A program made the translations under genes and the position numbers. Positions 42,628 through 54,430 of a DNA stretch of 64,000 nucleotides are shown in pieces. The notes below the pieces were generated by a model, which had not been told where the DNA came from, did no database searches, and worked only from the letters and a program-made list of their open reading frames with translations. The stretch is from NCBI RefSeq assembly GCF_046630445.1, contig NC_092335.1:4197501-4261500 (forward strand), read 5' to 3'. How positions within the stretch are numbered: position 1 is the first letter of the stretch; the number at the start of each line of letters is the position of its first letter. Origin of the DNA: Rutidosis leptorrhynchoides. Its lineage: Eukaryota; Streptophyta; Magnoliopsida; Asterales; Asteraceae.

Positions 42628-42812
42628 AATAATGATCATGATATTACTAATACCTAGTAATAATAATAATAATTGATAATTACTACTTATATTAATAATG
42701 TTAATGACAATAATAATTGTAGTACTAATATTAATAGCAATAACAATAATAATCATAATAATAATAATCATATTAATATTAATAATAATAATAATAATAT
42801 TAATTAGTAGTA

Positions 42813-42888
<76 letters not shown>

Positions 42889-44294
42889 GTGAATAAATAA
42901 AGACTACCTCAAAGGAATGAATTCCCAAAAAAAACAGCCCATGCCGGGGCTCGAACCCGCGACCTCTCAATAACCTAAACAACTCCTAACCATCCGTCTG
43001 TTTCTCTTTATCTGATTAATCCCACTTCCATTTTCTATTTAACCCTTCCTATCAGTTACCCCTTTTTCTTCATCTTTTTCGTGATGCAAATCAATCAGAG
43101 ACTAGGAAAATCCCCATTTACTTACTCGTTGATTTTAATACATGTAATTAAAACGACAACCATTTATAATTGTGACTTTGTATTTCGCAGAAGAAAAAAA
43201 ATAAGTAGATACAGCAACCAAAACAGTTCGCTGTAACACCTTATGAACTCCTATCATGATTTTGAAATTTACAGCGTTTTAGATCCAACTTACAACATGA
43301 AAAAGTTTACATTCCATTCCTAGAAACTTTCTGGACAATTTGAATTGACACATCAAAACAAATCCGAATTTTGCTATGAACACTTCGTTTGACTTTTTGA
43401 TTTGAAACGTTGACCTCAAAATTGGAACTCGATAATAAGAATTGGAGTTTGAAAATTTGCAGAAAGATTCAATAGAGGATTCCTAACAAAACTACATTTC
43501 TAATTTTTGAAATTTTATTCGAATTCAAGGTTTTTGAGATTTGAGTTCAAAAACAGAGGTTACGACTCGTTTTCTCTATTCTTCTGTTTGAATTTCGAAA
43601 ATTAAAAGTTGTAAGTAATTTATTTGACAATGGTTTTGAAGGAAAGAATGAGTTAAATCAATATTATTGACTTATCGATTGTTTTATAGCAGATTGATGG
43701 GTCGACATAAGATATTCACTCAGAAAAAAATAAAATAAAATAGAAAACGAAAGCTAACTTTATTTGAATTTATTTCAGTGTTTGTATTCGTTTATGTAAT
43801 AGATTCAGGGACAAGAACAAAATTTGAAGAAAGTTGATTGAGATGGGAAACATGATTGAATTCCAAAAATTACGCGTATGAATTTTTATATAATTATTAT
43901 TAATAATTAATAATTTTAATTATATTAATAATAACTTAAATACAAATAATAACATTAATAATAATAATAATAAGTCATAAAAATAAAAAATTTAATGAAA
44001 TTGATAGTGATAATTTTTAATAAGAATATTCATAGTAATATTAAATAATAATGTTATTAATAATAATAATAATACTATTACTAATAACAATAATAATAAA
44101 ATTATTAATAATAATATCGAAATAATTCTAATAATAATTATAATATCAAAATAATAAAGAGAAATAATAATACTGATATGATAATATTAATAAAAAGATA
44201 AGTTAATAATAATTAATAATAATGATGCTAATAATAATAATATTATTAATGATAATAATAATTTGTCTTACTTTATAATAATAATAATAAGGAT

Positions 44295-44325
<31 letters not shown>

Positions 44326-44616
44326 AATGATAATGTAACAATAATATCGAATAAAAATACAATTTATAATTAAGATAAAACATGTTACATATTTTCAATT
44401 TTATATAATAATATTAATACTACAGATAATGATATTAATAATAAGAAAAATAATGATATAATGATAATAATATTATAGCAAATATATTGTTAGGTTACAA
44501 TTATATATTATATGATAACATATGTTGAATATTTACTATTTATTCATTTTAACAATATTTAATTATTCTTTTTAATATATTATATTTTGTTATTTCAAAT
44601 TGTTATATATACCTTT

Positions 44617-44697
<81 letters not shown>

Positions 44698-44861
44698 CTT
44701 ACACTCAATTATTCGTGAATCGTCGGGAATAGCCAAAGGTTAATTGAATATATGAACACAGTTCAAAATTGTTAAAACTTCAACATAACAGACTTTGCTT
44801 ATCATGTCGAATCATAATAAAATTAAGTTTAAATTTAGTCGGAAATTTCCGAGTCGTCACA
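40852..44861 (-). mobile_element. Right (5') LTR of element A
   Basis: TGTGATGAGCCG...GAGTCGTCACA, 4010 bp, without the solo LTR found in the other copy. Microsatellites: (AT)n 41872-41940, (TAA)n 42176-42267, 42555-42621 and 42815-42890, (TA)n 44624-44693. The tRNA-like module is at 42945-43010 on the minus strand. Long isoleucine- or asparagine-only frames here are microsatellite artefacts. Confidence 0.88.
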
Positions 44862-45773
44862 CATTATGAGCTTAATTCAATAAGCATCAATCTTTATTCT
44901 GCATTTTTGTCAATCAATCATACTATTATAACACTATAACCACTCCTATATTCATATAGAGCAAGTGCGAGAAACAAAAGCATATACATAAATGGAACCG
45001 CGAACAATCAATTTGCATATAAGAATGGTAGCAATGGTATAAGCCAATGGTAGTCAATGGTAAAATCAAATTCTATTATTTAAGGATCAAATGTATAAGT
45101 CAATGGTAGCCAATAGCACAAATCTAAATGCATAATAGCTTTTACAGTAGTCTGGGTCATATGACCATACTGCTACCCTTGTAAGAATTATAGTTAATCA
45201 ATAAACGTACTTTTTGTTTAAAAAAATTCATATTAAGAATCTAATGGCATAATTAACAGCCTAATATTTGAACTGAATTCCCAAAAAACTTGTCCTACCA
45301 CCAATACTAAATCGTCATCAAATAGCACAGATTTCTATACAACACATATAAACCCAAATTTAATACTATATAAATTGTCCGTTTAACATATAACTAAGAT
45401 GATAAATTTTATTCAGTAGTTAGTAATTTTTATTCCCCATTTATCAATCAAACATACAATTATTTATCACTATATTAGTTTCATAAGTAATAAGCACATA
45501 CATACTACTGTACTAAACTTCAGCAAGGAGTATTTTAGCACAACTAAATACTAACATATTTTGAGACAATAGAAGTGTAACAACTATTTAAGCTCCAACG
45601 GTGATCAAATATTAATAAATACAACATACCATTTACGTCTAACATATCAATGCATTCAGGAAGATGATTAACATGATCATTTCAGCAACATCTATACAAA
45701 TAAACAAAAAAACAACCTTAACATAAATAAAAATAAACTAATAGTGTATAGAATAATTTAGGACTATGAGAGC
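44862..45773. other. AT-rich spacer, no gene seen
   Basis: Flank of element A leading to the RPA-like fragment. It may hold the decayed 3' part of that gene, but I cannot identify exons. Confidence 0.5.
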
Positions 45774-46130
45774 ATTACTACTCGTTAAAACTTCACTTGC
45801 AGTATAGGCTTTGTCTATGTCGAGAACCAAGTTGAAGAATCTTATATCTGAAGCATTTGCCTGAAATCGTGTTACCCTGGGTTCATTTAAATGTAAAATA
45901 AGTAGTGGTATTATTGTAATTATTATCTATTGTAAATAAGTACAGTTAATATATAAAAGCAGATTGGTAACAATTATTTGTTATACCATTTCGTCTAATA
46001 GAATAACACAATATCCAAGTGGGGTCTGGTCTGGGGGGTTTCTTGCTATCCATATGCAATAAACTTTTACCTCAATCACTTTTCCGTTGTCATAAGGTCT
46101 TAGATCAGCAAGTGGAGTAATCTGACTCAT
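45774..46130 (-). CDS. OB-fold / RPA1-like (DUF223-type) gene fragment
   Basis: Two minus-strand exons. The first (46130 to about 45989) reads MSQITPLADLRPYDNGKVIE and continues through VYCIWIARNPP to YCVILLDEM, followed by a GT donor. After an intron, about 45877-45790 reads QANASDIRFFNLVLDIDKAY. This order (ITPLADL, RKWIAR-like, LLD, IQAN, YT) is the first OB fold of plant replication protein A 70-kDa subunit and the many RPA-like proteins, which bind single-stranded DNA. Only the N-terminal fold is present, so it is a fragment or a gene truncated near element A. RPA-like genes of this kind also ride in Helitrons, but no Rep/helicase is seen nearby. Confidence 0.6.
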
Positions 46131-46311
46131 TATGAAGCAAAGAAAAATATTAACAGCAGGTACCATACAAACAAAAAAAAAAAAAAAAAAAAATATGACA
46201 ACTCTAAAAATAAAACAATATAGACTACAATAATTGGAAACTGAAGTTAAAGCAAGCGACCAAAACATTGAACTAACATACATCAGTTGAATCATACCTT
46301 CGGAATTGAAG

Positions 46312-46571
46312 ACGAGATTAGTATCAAGTAAAGATCGTCAGATTTGAGCATTGTAAACAGGCAATTGCAACAAAGAGCCAGAACCTAGTGTTAACATTTA
46401 AAAAATATAACACAAATTAGAACACCATCTGCAAGCCAAAAAGAATAAGCACTACAAAAATAGTAGCAAAGAAAAAACATGCTATGATTTACCATCAGCA
46501 ACAGTTGCATTACGATCCTGGGATGAACTATTAGTTGTCAGAGACCTAGCGTCCATCACTGCCATTTGAAA
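46312..46571 (-). other. Possible exons between the RPA-like fragment and the basic ORF
   Basis: Minus-strand candidate exons: about 46560-46497 (MDARSLTTNSSSQDRNATVA, followed by a GT donor) and about 46395-46312 (FTMLKSDDLYLILISSSIPK, followed by GTATGA). Acceptor AGs precede both. Phases do not join cleanly in every combination, so the gene model is unresolved. Confidence 0.35.
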
Positions 46572-46645
46572 CAATATAACGCAAAACATGTAAATACCTA
46601 CAGGATATTGTGAACATCAAAAAGGAAACTACAAAATTTACACAC

Positions 46646-46904
46646 CTTCTGAACTACCCAAAACAGTATAACAGAAGCAGTGTACAATGGCCTTCAATTT
46701 CAAATCTCCAGACAATCCAACAACAAATAATGACCGATCCGAACTCAAATTTGCCTTACGATTACGATAATTTAACATATTTTGAATATCAGTTTTCCTC
46801 GAAGATACAGAAGAAATGTTCGCAACGAAGGCGTTGTCTTTAATACCCTCGAGCGAAGCATTCGCATTTTCAGCTGACCTTTTTTCACGTTTTTTAGGTG
46901 CCAT
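46646..46904 (-). CDS. Basic-start 86-codon exon, unknown
   Basis: Starts MAPKKREKRSAENANAS, a lysine/arginine-rich start like a nuclear localisation signal, and ends LGSSE before the donor GTGTGT. No known domain. It may be the first coding exon of a gene that includes the exons to its left, possibly the RPA-like gene; the shared strand and spacing allow this but do not prove it. Confidence 0.45.
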
Positions 46905-48193
46905 TATACTATTATGGCTTATAAAAAGGATGCCAACTGAACTTAAGGCAGGCTATTATTTAACAACTGGTTCATACCAATAACTCATACAAAACAGCAG
47001 ATAAAAAATGCCTCTTAAACATTAGCCTATAGTAGAAAAAAAAAAAAAAAAAAAAATCATCCAGTTAAACCAATAAAGTACATAGAAATAGCAAAAATAA
47101 GATTAGAAAACTTACAGGTATAAGGAAAAGATGTAGCCGTTATCTGCAATAAAAAAGAACGTATAAACAACAGTTAATGATATCCGGTCGATTAACAACA
47201 AACCAAAAAAAGTCAGTACCTTCAAGAATGATAATAACCAACAAAAGCAAAAACAAAACCTGGAACTTCGAGATGACGCAAACGGACGGTAGTAGATGAA
47301 GTTTGCTTACAAAGAAAAAATTAAATAAAAAAATGACAATAATAACTATTAACTACCAATAACTATCAAAAAGTAACTTACGATTATGTGAGATGTATAT
47401 TTAGGGGTTCATAGGAAAAAAGGGTTGTGACAATTGGGAATGAAATGAAACAATGGTGGAGAAGAAACCGTAGCAGCGGCGGTGGTCATGGTACCAAAAG
47501 CAACGGCGGTAGTGGTTGCAGCAACAAATTTGGCCGCGTTTGGTGGTCTGGTGGTGATGACGGTGGCAGAGTGACACAAAACACGCAACGGAGGAATCAT
47601 CGGTGAGCAAAGTAGCGACCTAGAAAGAAAACCCTATCGCCAGAATTCGACAGATCCATCGAGAGAGTGGGTGATGGGAGAAATATGGGGTAGGTTTATA
47701 AAATATCTAAAGTGTTAAAAACAAAAATACCCTTTACTAATAAAGTAATAAAGTAAGTGAGTGAATAGTAAAATGATACTTTCTATTAAATATATATTAA
47801 TATTAATATTAATATGTGCAAAAGGTGTATATCGGCAAGAACTAAAATCATTTTTTTTTTTTTCAAACTCACCAAACTTACTTTGTAAAAGTTGGATGCC
47901 TATAAAATATCGCAACCGAATAAGTCCCATGTGGCACATATAAATACCACCATCGAATACCTTATACCTCCCATGTGTCAAGAACGACTATCATCACACT
48001 TTATCAATGTTTAGAAATTCTTACCAAGAATGAGACTCGAATAGCTAGTCTCACAAATGAGACTCGAATAGCAAATCTCAACTTCATTGTGGATATTATT
48101 TACACTCCTTATCTCATCAAAACTTGTAACATGATTGGTCATGTTAACATACAAGTATACAACTTGCAAGGATCTCAATCAACTAAGAAAGAC
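46905..48193. other. Upstream region; possible non-coding exons
   Basis: Contains a poly-A run near 47036-47057 and a GC-richer block at 47440-47640 (minus-strand frames rich in Thr/Ala) that could be the 5' end of the minus-strand gene. At 48030-48082 an 'gactcgaatagc' motif is duplicated. No other gene seen. Confidence 0.4.
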
Positions 48194-48510
48194 TAAGGGT
48201 GTGTTTGGCGTGTAGCTTATTGGAGCTTATGAAAGTTTGAGCTTATGATTTTAATAAGCTCTAAGTCATAAGCTTCGTTTGGTAGTCAAAAAAAGTAGAG
48301 CTTATGAAAATCATAAGCTCTGAAAAAAGAAGCTACTTGTAGTAGCTTATGAAAAAAAGTAGAGCTTATGAACTGAAAAATAAGCTCCAGCTAGTTTACC
48401 AAACATTTATAAAAAATAATAAGCTCCAGCTACCAGCTTCAAAAATAAGCTCCAGCTCCAGCTCCTGCTCATAAGCTCCAGCTCCAGTTACTTTCGTCCA
48501 ACCCCCATCT
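48194..48510. mobile_element. hAT-like MITE
   Basis: Begins GGGTGTGTTTGGCGTG and ends CGTCCAACCCCC, imperfect inverted ends of the kind seen in plant hAT MITEs. The interior is built of alternating GAGCTTATG and CATAAGCTC words, giving strong internal hairpins. No clear 8-bp duplication. Confidence 0.6.
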
Positions 48511-48730
48511 TATCTATCATACGGAGTATATCTTTATGGTGTTATTCTCATTTTTCTATATTGTAAATTAAAACAATGTTTTTAAAGGCTATGGAATCTG
48601 GTTTTCAACAGAGATACAAAGCAGGATGCAAGTATATTAACAACGACAGTTTCCGACCATTTTCTAATCCACCCAAGATATGCATATGAAGTGATTAAAG
48701 TGTCACTTATTTTTTATTCGTATATTATTA

Positions 48731-48777
<47 letters not shown>

Positions 48778-48975
48778 AAACAAGTTCCTTGATAATCATT
48801 AAGGGTTTTAGAAGCTAACTGTATAATTATAGATGCAAACATCCGAAAGAACAACAGATAAGAAGATACATTGTCCAGAGACATAAAATCACAACCAAAT
48901 ACTTAACATTAAAGTTGTATTATTCAACCCATTTCTTATTAAATTTTATTCTGATTATTTTACATTAATTATAAT
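48511..48975. other. 3' flank of class I sorbitol dehydrogenase
   Basis: AT-rich with (TA)n at 48739-48772. No gene. Likely 3' UTR and terminator of the minus-strand gene to the right. Confidence 0.6.
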
Positions 48976-50344
48976 TCACAGATTGAACATAACCTTGATG
49001 GCGTTACCACCACGAGCACTCGTCTCAAACGCTTCTTCAACCTCTTTCTGCGAGAAACCGTATCTATGAGTTATCAACGGCTTCACATCAATCTTACCAC
49101 TTCTCAAAAACTCTAAACACAACGGCCATGTGTTCTTGTACCGAAAGATTCCCACCACATCAACCTCCCTGATTACACCCAATAACATTTCTCCATAATT
49201 CAGCTTACAACCATTAGATGGAATCATATCCAAAACAAAAGGGCCATGTTATAAGGGTACCTGGCAGCAGCGGGAGTGAGAGGGACCGTCATTTCATGGT
49301 GTCCCATTCCTACAAGACAAACCTTGCCGCCAGCACGAGTGGCGGTCAAAGCCGTTGTCATGGTCTTGTTAAACCCTGCACAGTCAAAGCTCACATCCAC
49401 TTCACCTCCCATTGCTTTCTGTATTAATCCCACTTCCCCCTCCAGATCCTAAGTATAAAATCATTCGCTTAACAAACAATAAATTTATATTTAACAATAA
49501 TTAGCCATGTAAGTTCATGTCATTAGTAGGAGGGATTGAAGAAACCTGAATATTAGTAGACACTTTGATGATCTCATCTGCACCAAGCTGCTTTGCTACC
49601 TGCAACCGGCTGTCATCTACATCCACAATCACTATTCTTGGAGCTCCAAAAGCACGAGCAGCAAGCATTGTCACTAGCCCTATTGGTCCAGCTCCCATAA
49701 CTAGTACATTTGTCTCAGGCCCAATATTAGCCCTACGGCAAGCGTGGACCCCAACACTCAATGGTTCACACATTGCCCCTTCTTCTAAACTCACATTATC
49801 AGGCAGTTTAAAACATAAATCTGCTGGATGCACCACCTGTAATAAAAACTTATTTTTACTGACCAGAAAAAGGGAATTCGTGGAATTATTTTTTCAATTA
49901 TAAATACTAAGATGTACCTGATGGGCAAGAGAGCCGTGAACAGGGGGAGTAGCGAAAAATTTCATATCAGGGCAAAGATTGTATCGGCCTTCTTTGCATG
50001 GTGCGCATTTCCAGCAGCTGATACCAGGCTCGAGAGCTACACGATCACCTGGTACTAAATCTTTGACTTCACTACCGACTTGTTCTATCACTCCAGCACA
50101 CTCGTGCCCAATAACCATTGGTTCTTTGACTACAAAATCTGCACATCTTAATGTCTGCAAAATTATTTTAGTCAATACGGTCATGTTAAAGGTTTAAGAA
50201 AAATTCAAGGTGAAGTGTTTTAAATGGTTAAAGTTAAGTGTAACTCACTATGACATTAAGCTGATTATGCAGTCATGTTTGTAAAATTATAAGCTTTAGT
50301 TACGTTCCATCAATCTATCTTTTTATTATGCAGTTTCTATCAAG

Positions 50345-50389
<45 letters not shown>

Positions 50390-51076
50390 GCAGGATCAAT
50401 GGGGAAGTAACCAATCGGGGGGAAGCGAGGGGAAGCAAAATTTTATTTTATTTTTTCGTTTTTTTTTTTTTGGAATTTTTTTTTCCGGCATCAAGATCAC
50501 ACGAAAATATGAACATTTAGAAGAGACACTTCGTGATGAATGCTATTATTTAGGCGGGAAAACGATCGACAAAAATAACATTTAAGATAATATTGTTCGT
50601 GAAGAATATGAACGTTTTTTTCCCATGTTTTGTGAAGTAAAATTTAGCCCGATTTAGAGTTTAGGGTTTAGGGTTTGGTGTTTTGGGTTTATTTCATAAA
50701 CCCAAAACACCAAACCAAACCCTAAACTCTAAACCGTTCGTGTTGAAAACTCAATCTAAATCCTAAATCTAAACCCTAAATCTAAACCCTAAACCCTAAT
50801 ATCTAAACCCTATAAACCCTAATATCTAAACCCTAATATCTAAACCCCAATAGCTAAAACCTCAACATACGCTCGAAAAACACGATAATTGTTATATATT
50901 ACTTCTTCGAGCGTTTTCCCGCCAAAATAAAAATATTTATCACAAAGTGTCTCTACTAAATGTTCATATTTTCATCCCATTTATAATGTTCGTGAACAAA
51001 GTTTTTTCAAAAAAACGAAAAAAAAAAAAGTTTTTGCTTCCCCCCGCTTCTCCCGATTGGTTACTTCCCTCTTGAT

Positions 51077-51129
<53 letters not shown>

Positions 51130-51950
51130 CAGATATTGGTGATTAGTGGTACAAGAACCAAAAACCTGTAAGTTGGATTGTAAATATTAATCAGGAATCA
51201 ATTAAGCACGAGTTATTGCTTTGATTAATCCATCAATCCATATTATTATTTTTTTATTTTTTTTTGAAAAGCAAAGACTTTTATTACTATAAAAACAGAG
51301 AGTTGAAGCAAACATCTGTATGTATATCAGTAAGAAGCAAACAGCAACAAAGATAGTTGAAAATTTGGAAGTATCAAACAAAGGATCCTATTCTTCTTGA
51401 TTTTGGATATCTCAAAGGGTATAACAACACAACAGAGAGTTGAAGTACCAAAAATTACCAAACTTTTAGATATCATATTTTTTAACGACATCCATACAAA
51501 TACCACAATTATCTTTGAAGTGAATTTAGGAATCCCTTTAGGAATACACCAACATCTTTTAATCATAAAAAATAAACAAACAAATAAAAATAAAAATTCA
51601 TAGTATAGTAGAAGATATATAGTAATAAAAATAGACCTTGAGGTAGTGAACATCACTTCCGCAGATACCCACAGCTTTCATCCTCACTCTAACATCAAAC
51701 GCCCCTGAATTCAATTAATTAATAAGTAATAAATTAGTTAAACTGATTAATTAGTATTAGTTATTAGTAAAATAGTAGTAATAGTGATAGTAATATCAAA
51801 AGTGGATTTGATTTGAATTGGATTACCAAGAGCAGGAAGCTTGAAAGGTTGAATCTTGAGGGTGTTAATGGCGACCAACCAAGCAGCCATGTTTTCTTCA
51901 CCTTCTTCGCCATTTGGGGCCACCTCATCACTCTTTCCACCCTTACCCAT
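48976..51950 (-). CDS. SDH: Sorbitol (polyol) dehydrogenase, class I, six exons
   Basis: Oxidises sorbitol and related polyols to ketoses with NAD+, in the cytosol. Exons on the minus strand: 51950-51827, 51704-51637, 50154-49918, 49836-49546, 49448-49261, 49168-48976, all with GT-AG borders; together 366 aa, the usual length. It starts MGKGGKSDEV, like plant SDH proteins. Medium-chain zinc dehydrogenase: catalytic-zinc ligands C56 (GICGSDVHYL), H81 and E82 (IGHEC), E167 (MCEP); four structural-zinc cysteines C111, C114, C117, C125; Rossmann GAGPIG near 191-196 with an acidic residue after the second strand (IVIVDVDD) for NAD+; ends IKVMFNL. The class I signature VHYLKTLRCADF and FFATPPVHG is clear. 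No defect seen. Intron 2 (~1.5 kb) holds a foldback element. Divergent partner at 52486-54339. Confidence 0.95.
50391..51078. mobile_element. Foldback MITE in intron 2 of SDH, with telomere-like repeats
   Basis: The ends are inverted: GGATCAATGGGGAAGTAACC on the left and its complement, ending TTGATCC, on the right. Long arms follow (for example GGCGGGAAAACG at about 50551 and CGTTTTCCCGCC near 50915). The centre has a near-perfect hairpin of GGGTTTAGGGTTTGG, and the right part carries many AAACCCTAAA words. It is flanked on both sides by (TA)n (50347-50387; 51079-51125), so it inserted in, or duplicated, TA repeats. No ORF. Confidence 0.75.
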
Positions 51951-52485
51951 ATCTCACTAATCTGATTATTGACTTCCTCTCTTTTTCAATCCCCTGGTTC
52001 ACCGTTATGGTTTTTTCTTTTCCACATAATTTATTTATTTATATAAAATTTAGTGATAGCAAAAATATGATGATTTTTTATTTTTTAATAAAGGATCGGA
52101 TAAGAAGAATATCTAGAAAGGGTTTATTTTTTATTTATTCTTTGATTTATTACTACTCCGTATTTAATTTTAACTAATTCTATATGTTTGAATTAAATGA
52201 CTCTAATAATATCTGATACTAACGATTATCTAATTAAATTATAGATTTTTTCAATATGCTCCAATTATGGAGTACTATCGTAGTTGTAGTGTTTAGTTTG
52301 TGTACGTAATTTCTCTCGACAGTCTCAAAAATCACCAAAACCAGATTAATTACGCCATAGGAGCATGTACATTGTGCTTAAACATGTGTATTATGCACAT
52401 ATGAATTAATTTCCAGCTATGAAATGAAACTCAAAATAAGATTAGATGTGACCATTTCACACTAACAACCAGTTTGAAGAAATCA
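51951..52485. promoter_or_regulatory. Shared intergenic region of the divergent SDH pair
   Basis: About 535 bp between two start codons pointing away from each other, so both promoters must lie here or overlap. AT-rich; TATA-like words near 52034-52045 and in 52190-52260. No other gene. Co-regulation is possible but not shown. Confidence 0.6.
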
Positions 52486-54339
52486 ATGATGATGACAATG
52501 ATGCATAAAGATGAACAAGAAGAGAATAAAGAAGAGATGATGGACAGCAACAATAAGGCAGCTTGGCTTGTTGGAATCAAGAACCTTCAAATTCAACCTT
52601 ACCATCTTCCTCCTCTTGGTAACTATTACCGGTTACATCATCAGTACATGACTTTTACTAATTCTGATCATCATCTCTAATTTTTACTTATATCAATTAC
52701 AATTATTCTACACTCAAATTCCAATATAACTATACAAAAAGGGGCTCAACGTACATGAAACAAACTCATATTTATGCTGCTTTTTTAAAATACTTAGGTC
52801 CTTATGATGTTAAAGTCCAGATCAAAGCCCTTGGAATTTGTGGTAGTGATGTTCATCACTTCAAGGTAAACTGATCATATGTTTTATCATAATGCTTGAA
52901 TATTGTTGTATACAAATTGATTGATAGTCATTTTTTACCAACCTGTACATTTTTCTCAACTGGATTTGATGTATTTATGTGGCACTGCAATTAGAACATG
53001 CGAGTTGCAAACTTCATAGTGAAAAAGCCAATGGTAATTGGACATGAGTGTGCTGGTATCATCAAAGAAATCGGGTCCAATGTGAAGTCCCTAGCAGTGG
53101 GTGATCGAGTAGCCCTCGAGCCTGGTAAAAGTTGCCAAAATTGTAATCTTTGCAAAAACGGAAGCTATAACTTATGCAAAAAGATGAAGTTTTTCGGATC
53201 TCCACCAACCAACGGCTCTCTTGCCAATCAGGTTAAACACAAACATGTTCTAATACTGTTAGATAAAGACAAGTTTTTCATGGCATTTTTGCCTACTTCT
53301 AGGTGGTTCATCCTGAAAATCTAGTGTTCAAGTTACCTGATAATGTGAGCTTAGAAGAAGGAGCCATGTGTGAACCACTTAGCGTTGGTGTGCATGCTTG
53401 TCGACGTGCGAATGTCGGCCCAGATACAAAAGTGTTGATAATTGGAGCTGGACCAATTGGTCTAGTAACTATGCTAGCTGCTCGTGCTTTTGGTGCCCCC
53501 AAAGTCATCATTGCTGATGTTGATGATCACCGATTATCAGTTGCTAAAGACCTTGGTGCAAATGGTACCATTAAAGTCTCAACAAGCATCCAGGTTCTGC
53601 ACATCAAATTAAATTATATAATACATATAATATATTTGTGAACGAGTTGATCTGGGCTATTTTTATCTCTAACATGTCTCAAACAAGTAATAGAACATAA
53701 AAATAAAAGAAGAAACACCTTGAGAAGGAATGGATCAAAACTCACAAGTCACCCAATATGCATTTTTAATGCAGAAATCCTTCAAAGTTATTGTATTCCA
53801 GAAAAAAATATATTAATGAGTGGCGGTTGTATATGTGACAGGATATTGGTGAGGAAGTAGTAAAGTTTCACAAATCTATGGGTGAGGGAATCGATATTAG
53901 CTTTGACTGTGTTGGCTTTGACAAAACAATGTCAACAGCTTTAAATGCCACTCTATCTGGTGGTAAAGTATGTCTTGTGGGATTGGGACAGAGTCAGATG
54001 ACCATCCCTTTGGTTGCTGCTGCTGCTGCTGCTGCAAGGTTTTCTTTCATTTACTCCTCACACACACAGATTCATTACAGTTACATACATGTATACTCTT
54101 TCACCATAGAATAAACCAACCCTCGTTTCTCTCTTTTTGACACTAGGGAAGTTGATGTTATTGGGATATTCAGGTATAGAAACACATGGCCACTCTGCAT
54201 TGAGCTTTTGAGAACTGGGAAAATTGATGTGAAGCCACTTATTACTCACAGATTCAAGTTTACACAAGAAGACGTTGAGAAAGCGTTTGAAACAAGTGCT
54301 CAGGGAGGCAAAGCCATCAAAGTTATGTTTAACCTCTGA
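52486..54339 (+). CDS. Class II sorbitol dehydrogenase / L-idonate 5-dehydrogenase-like, six exons
   Basis: Exons: 52486-52618, 52798-52865, 52995-53231, 53303-53593, 53842-54038, 54147-54339; GT-AG borders; 372 aa. Exons 2, 3, 4 and 6 have exactly the lengths of the neighbouring gene. The first ATG is at 52486; further in-frame Met codons make the start uncertain by up to about 17 residues. Catalytic zinc ligands are kept (C59, H84, E85), as are the structural cysteines C114, C117, C120, C128, the NAD-binding GAGPIG and the end IKVMFNL. VHHFKNMRVANFIVKKP and FFGSPPTNG are the class II style, which in grape includes L-idonate 5-dehydrogenase of tartrate synthesis. An in-frame GCT run (about 54016-54033) expands alanines before the last exon. 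Substrate is inferred: idonate or a polyol. Confidence 0.92.
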
Positions 54340-54430
54340 GATACAACTTCTGTTAGTGGGTTGATATGTAATATAAGAAGCAATCTCTTGTCACAAATTA
54401 CATTAAATAACCTTTTTGGTAGTTCATATG
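54340..54430 (+). other. 3' UTR of class II gene
   Basis: Short T-rich stretch between the stop codon and the PPR pseudogene on the opposite strand. Confidence 0.5.

Noticed and set aside
50650-50860. Telomere or interstitial telomere
   Set aside because: AAACCCT words are interrupted and lie inside a foldback element within an intron.
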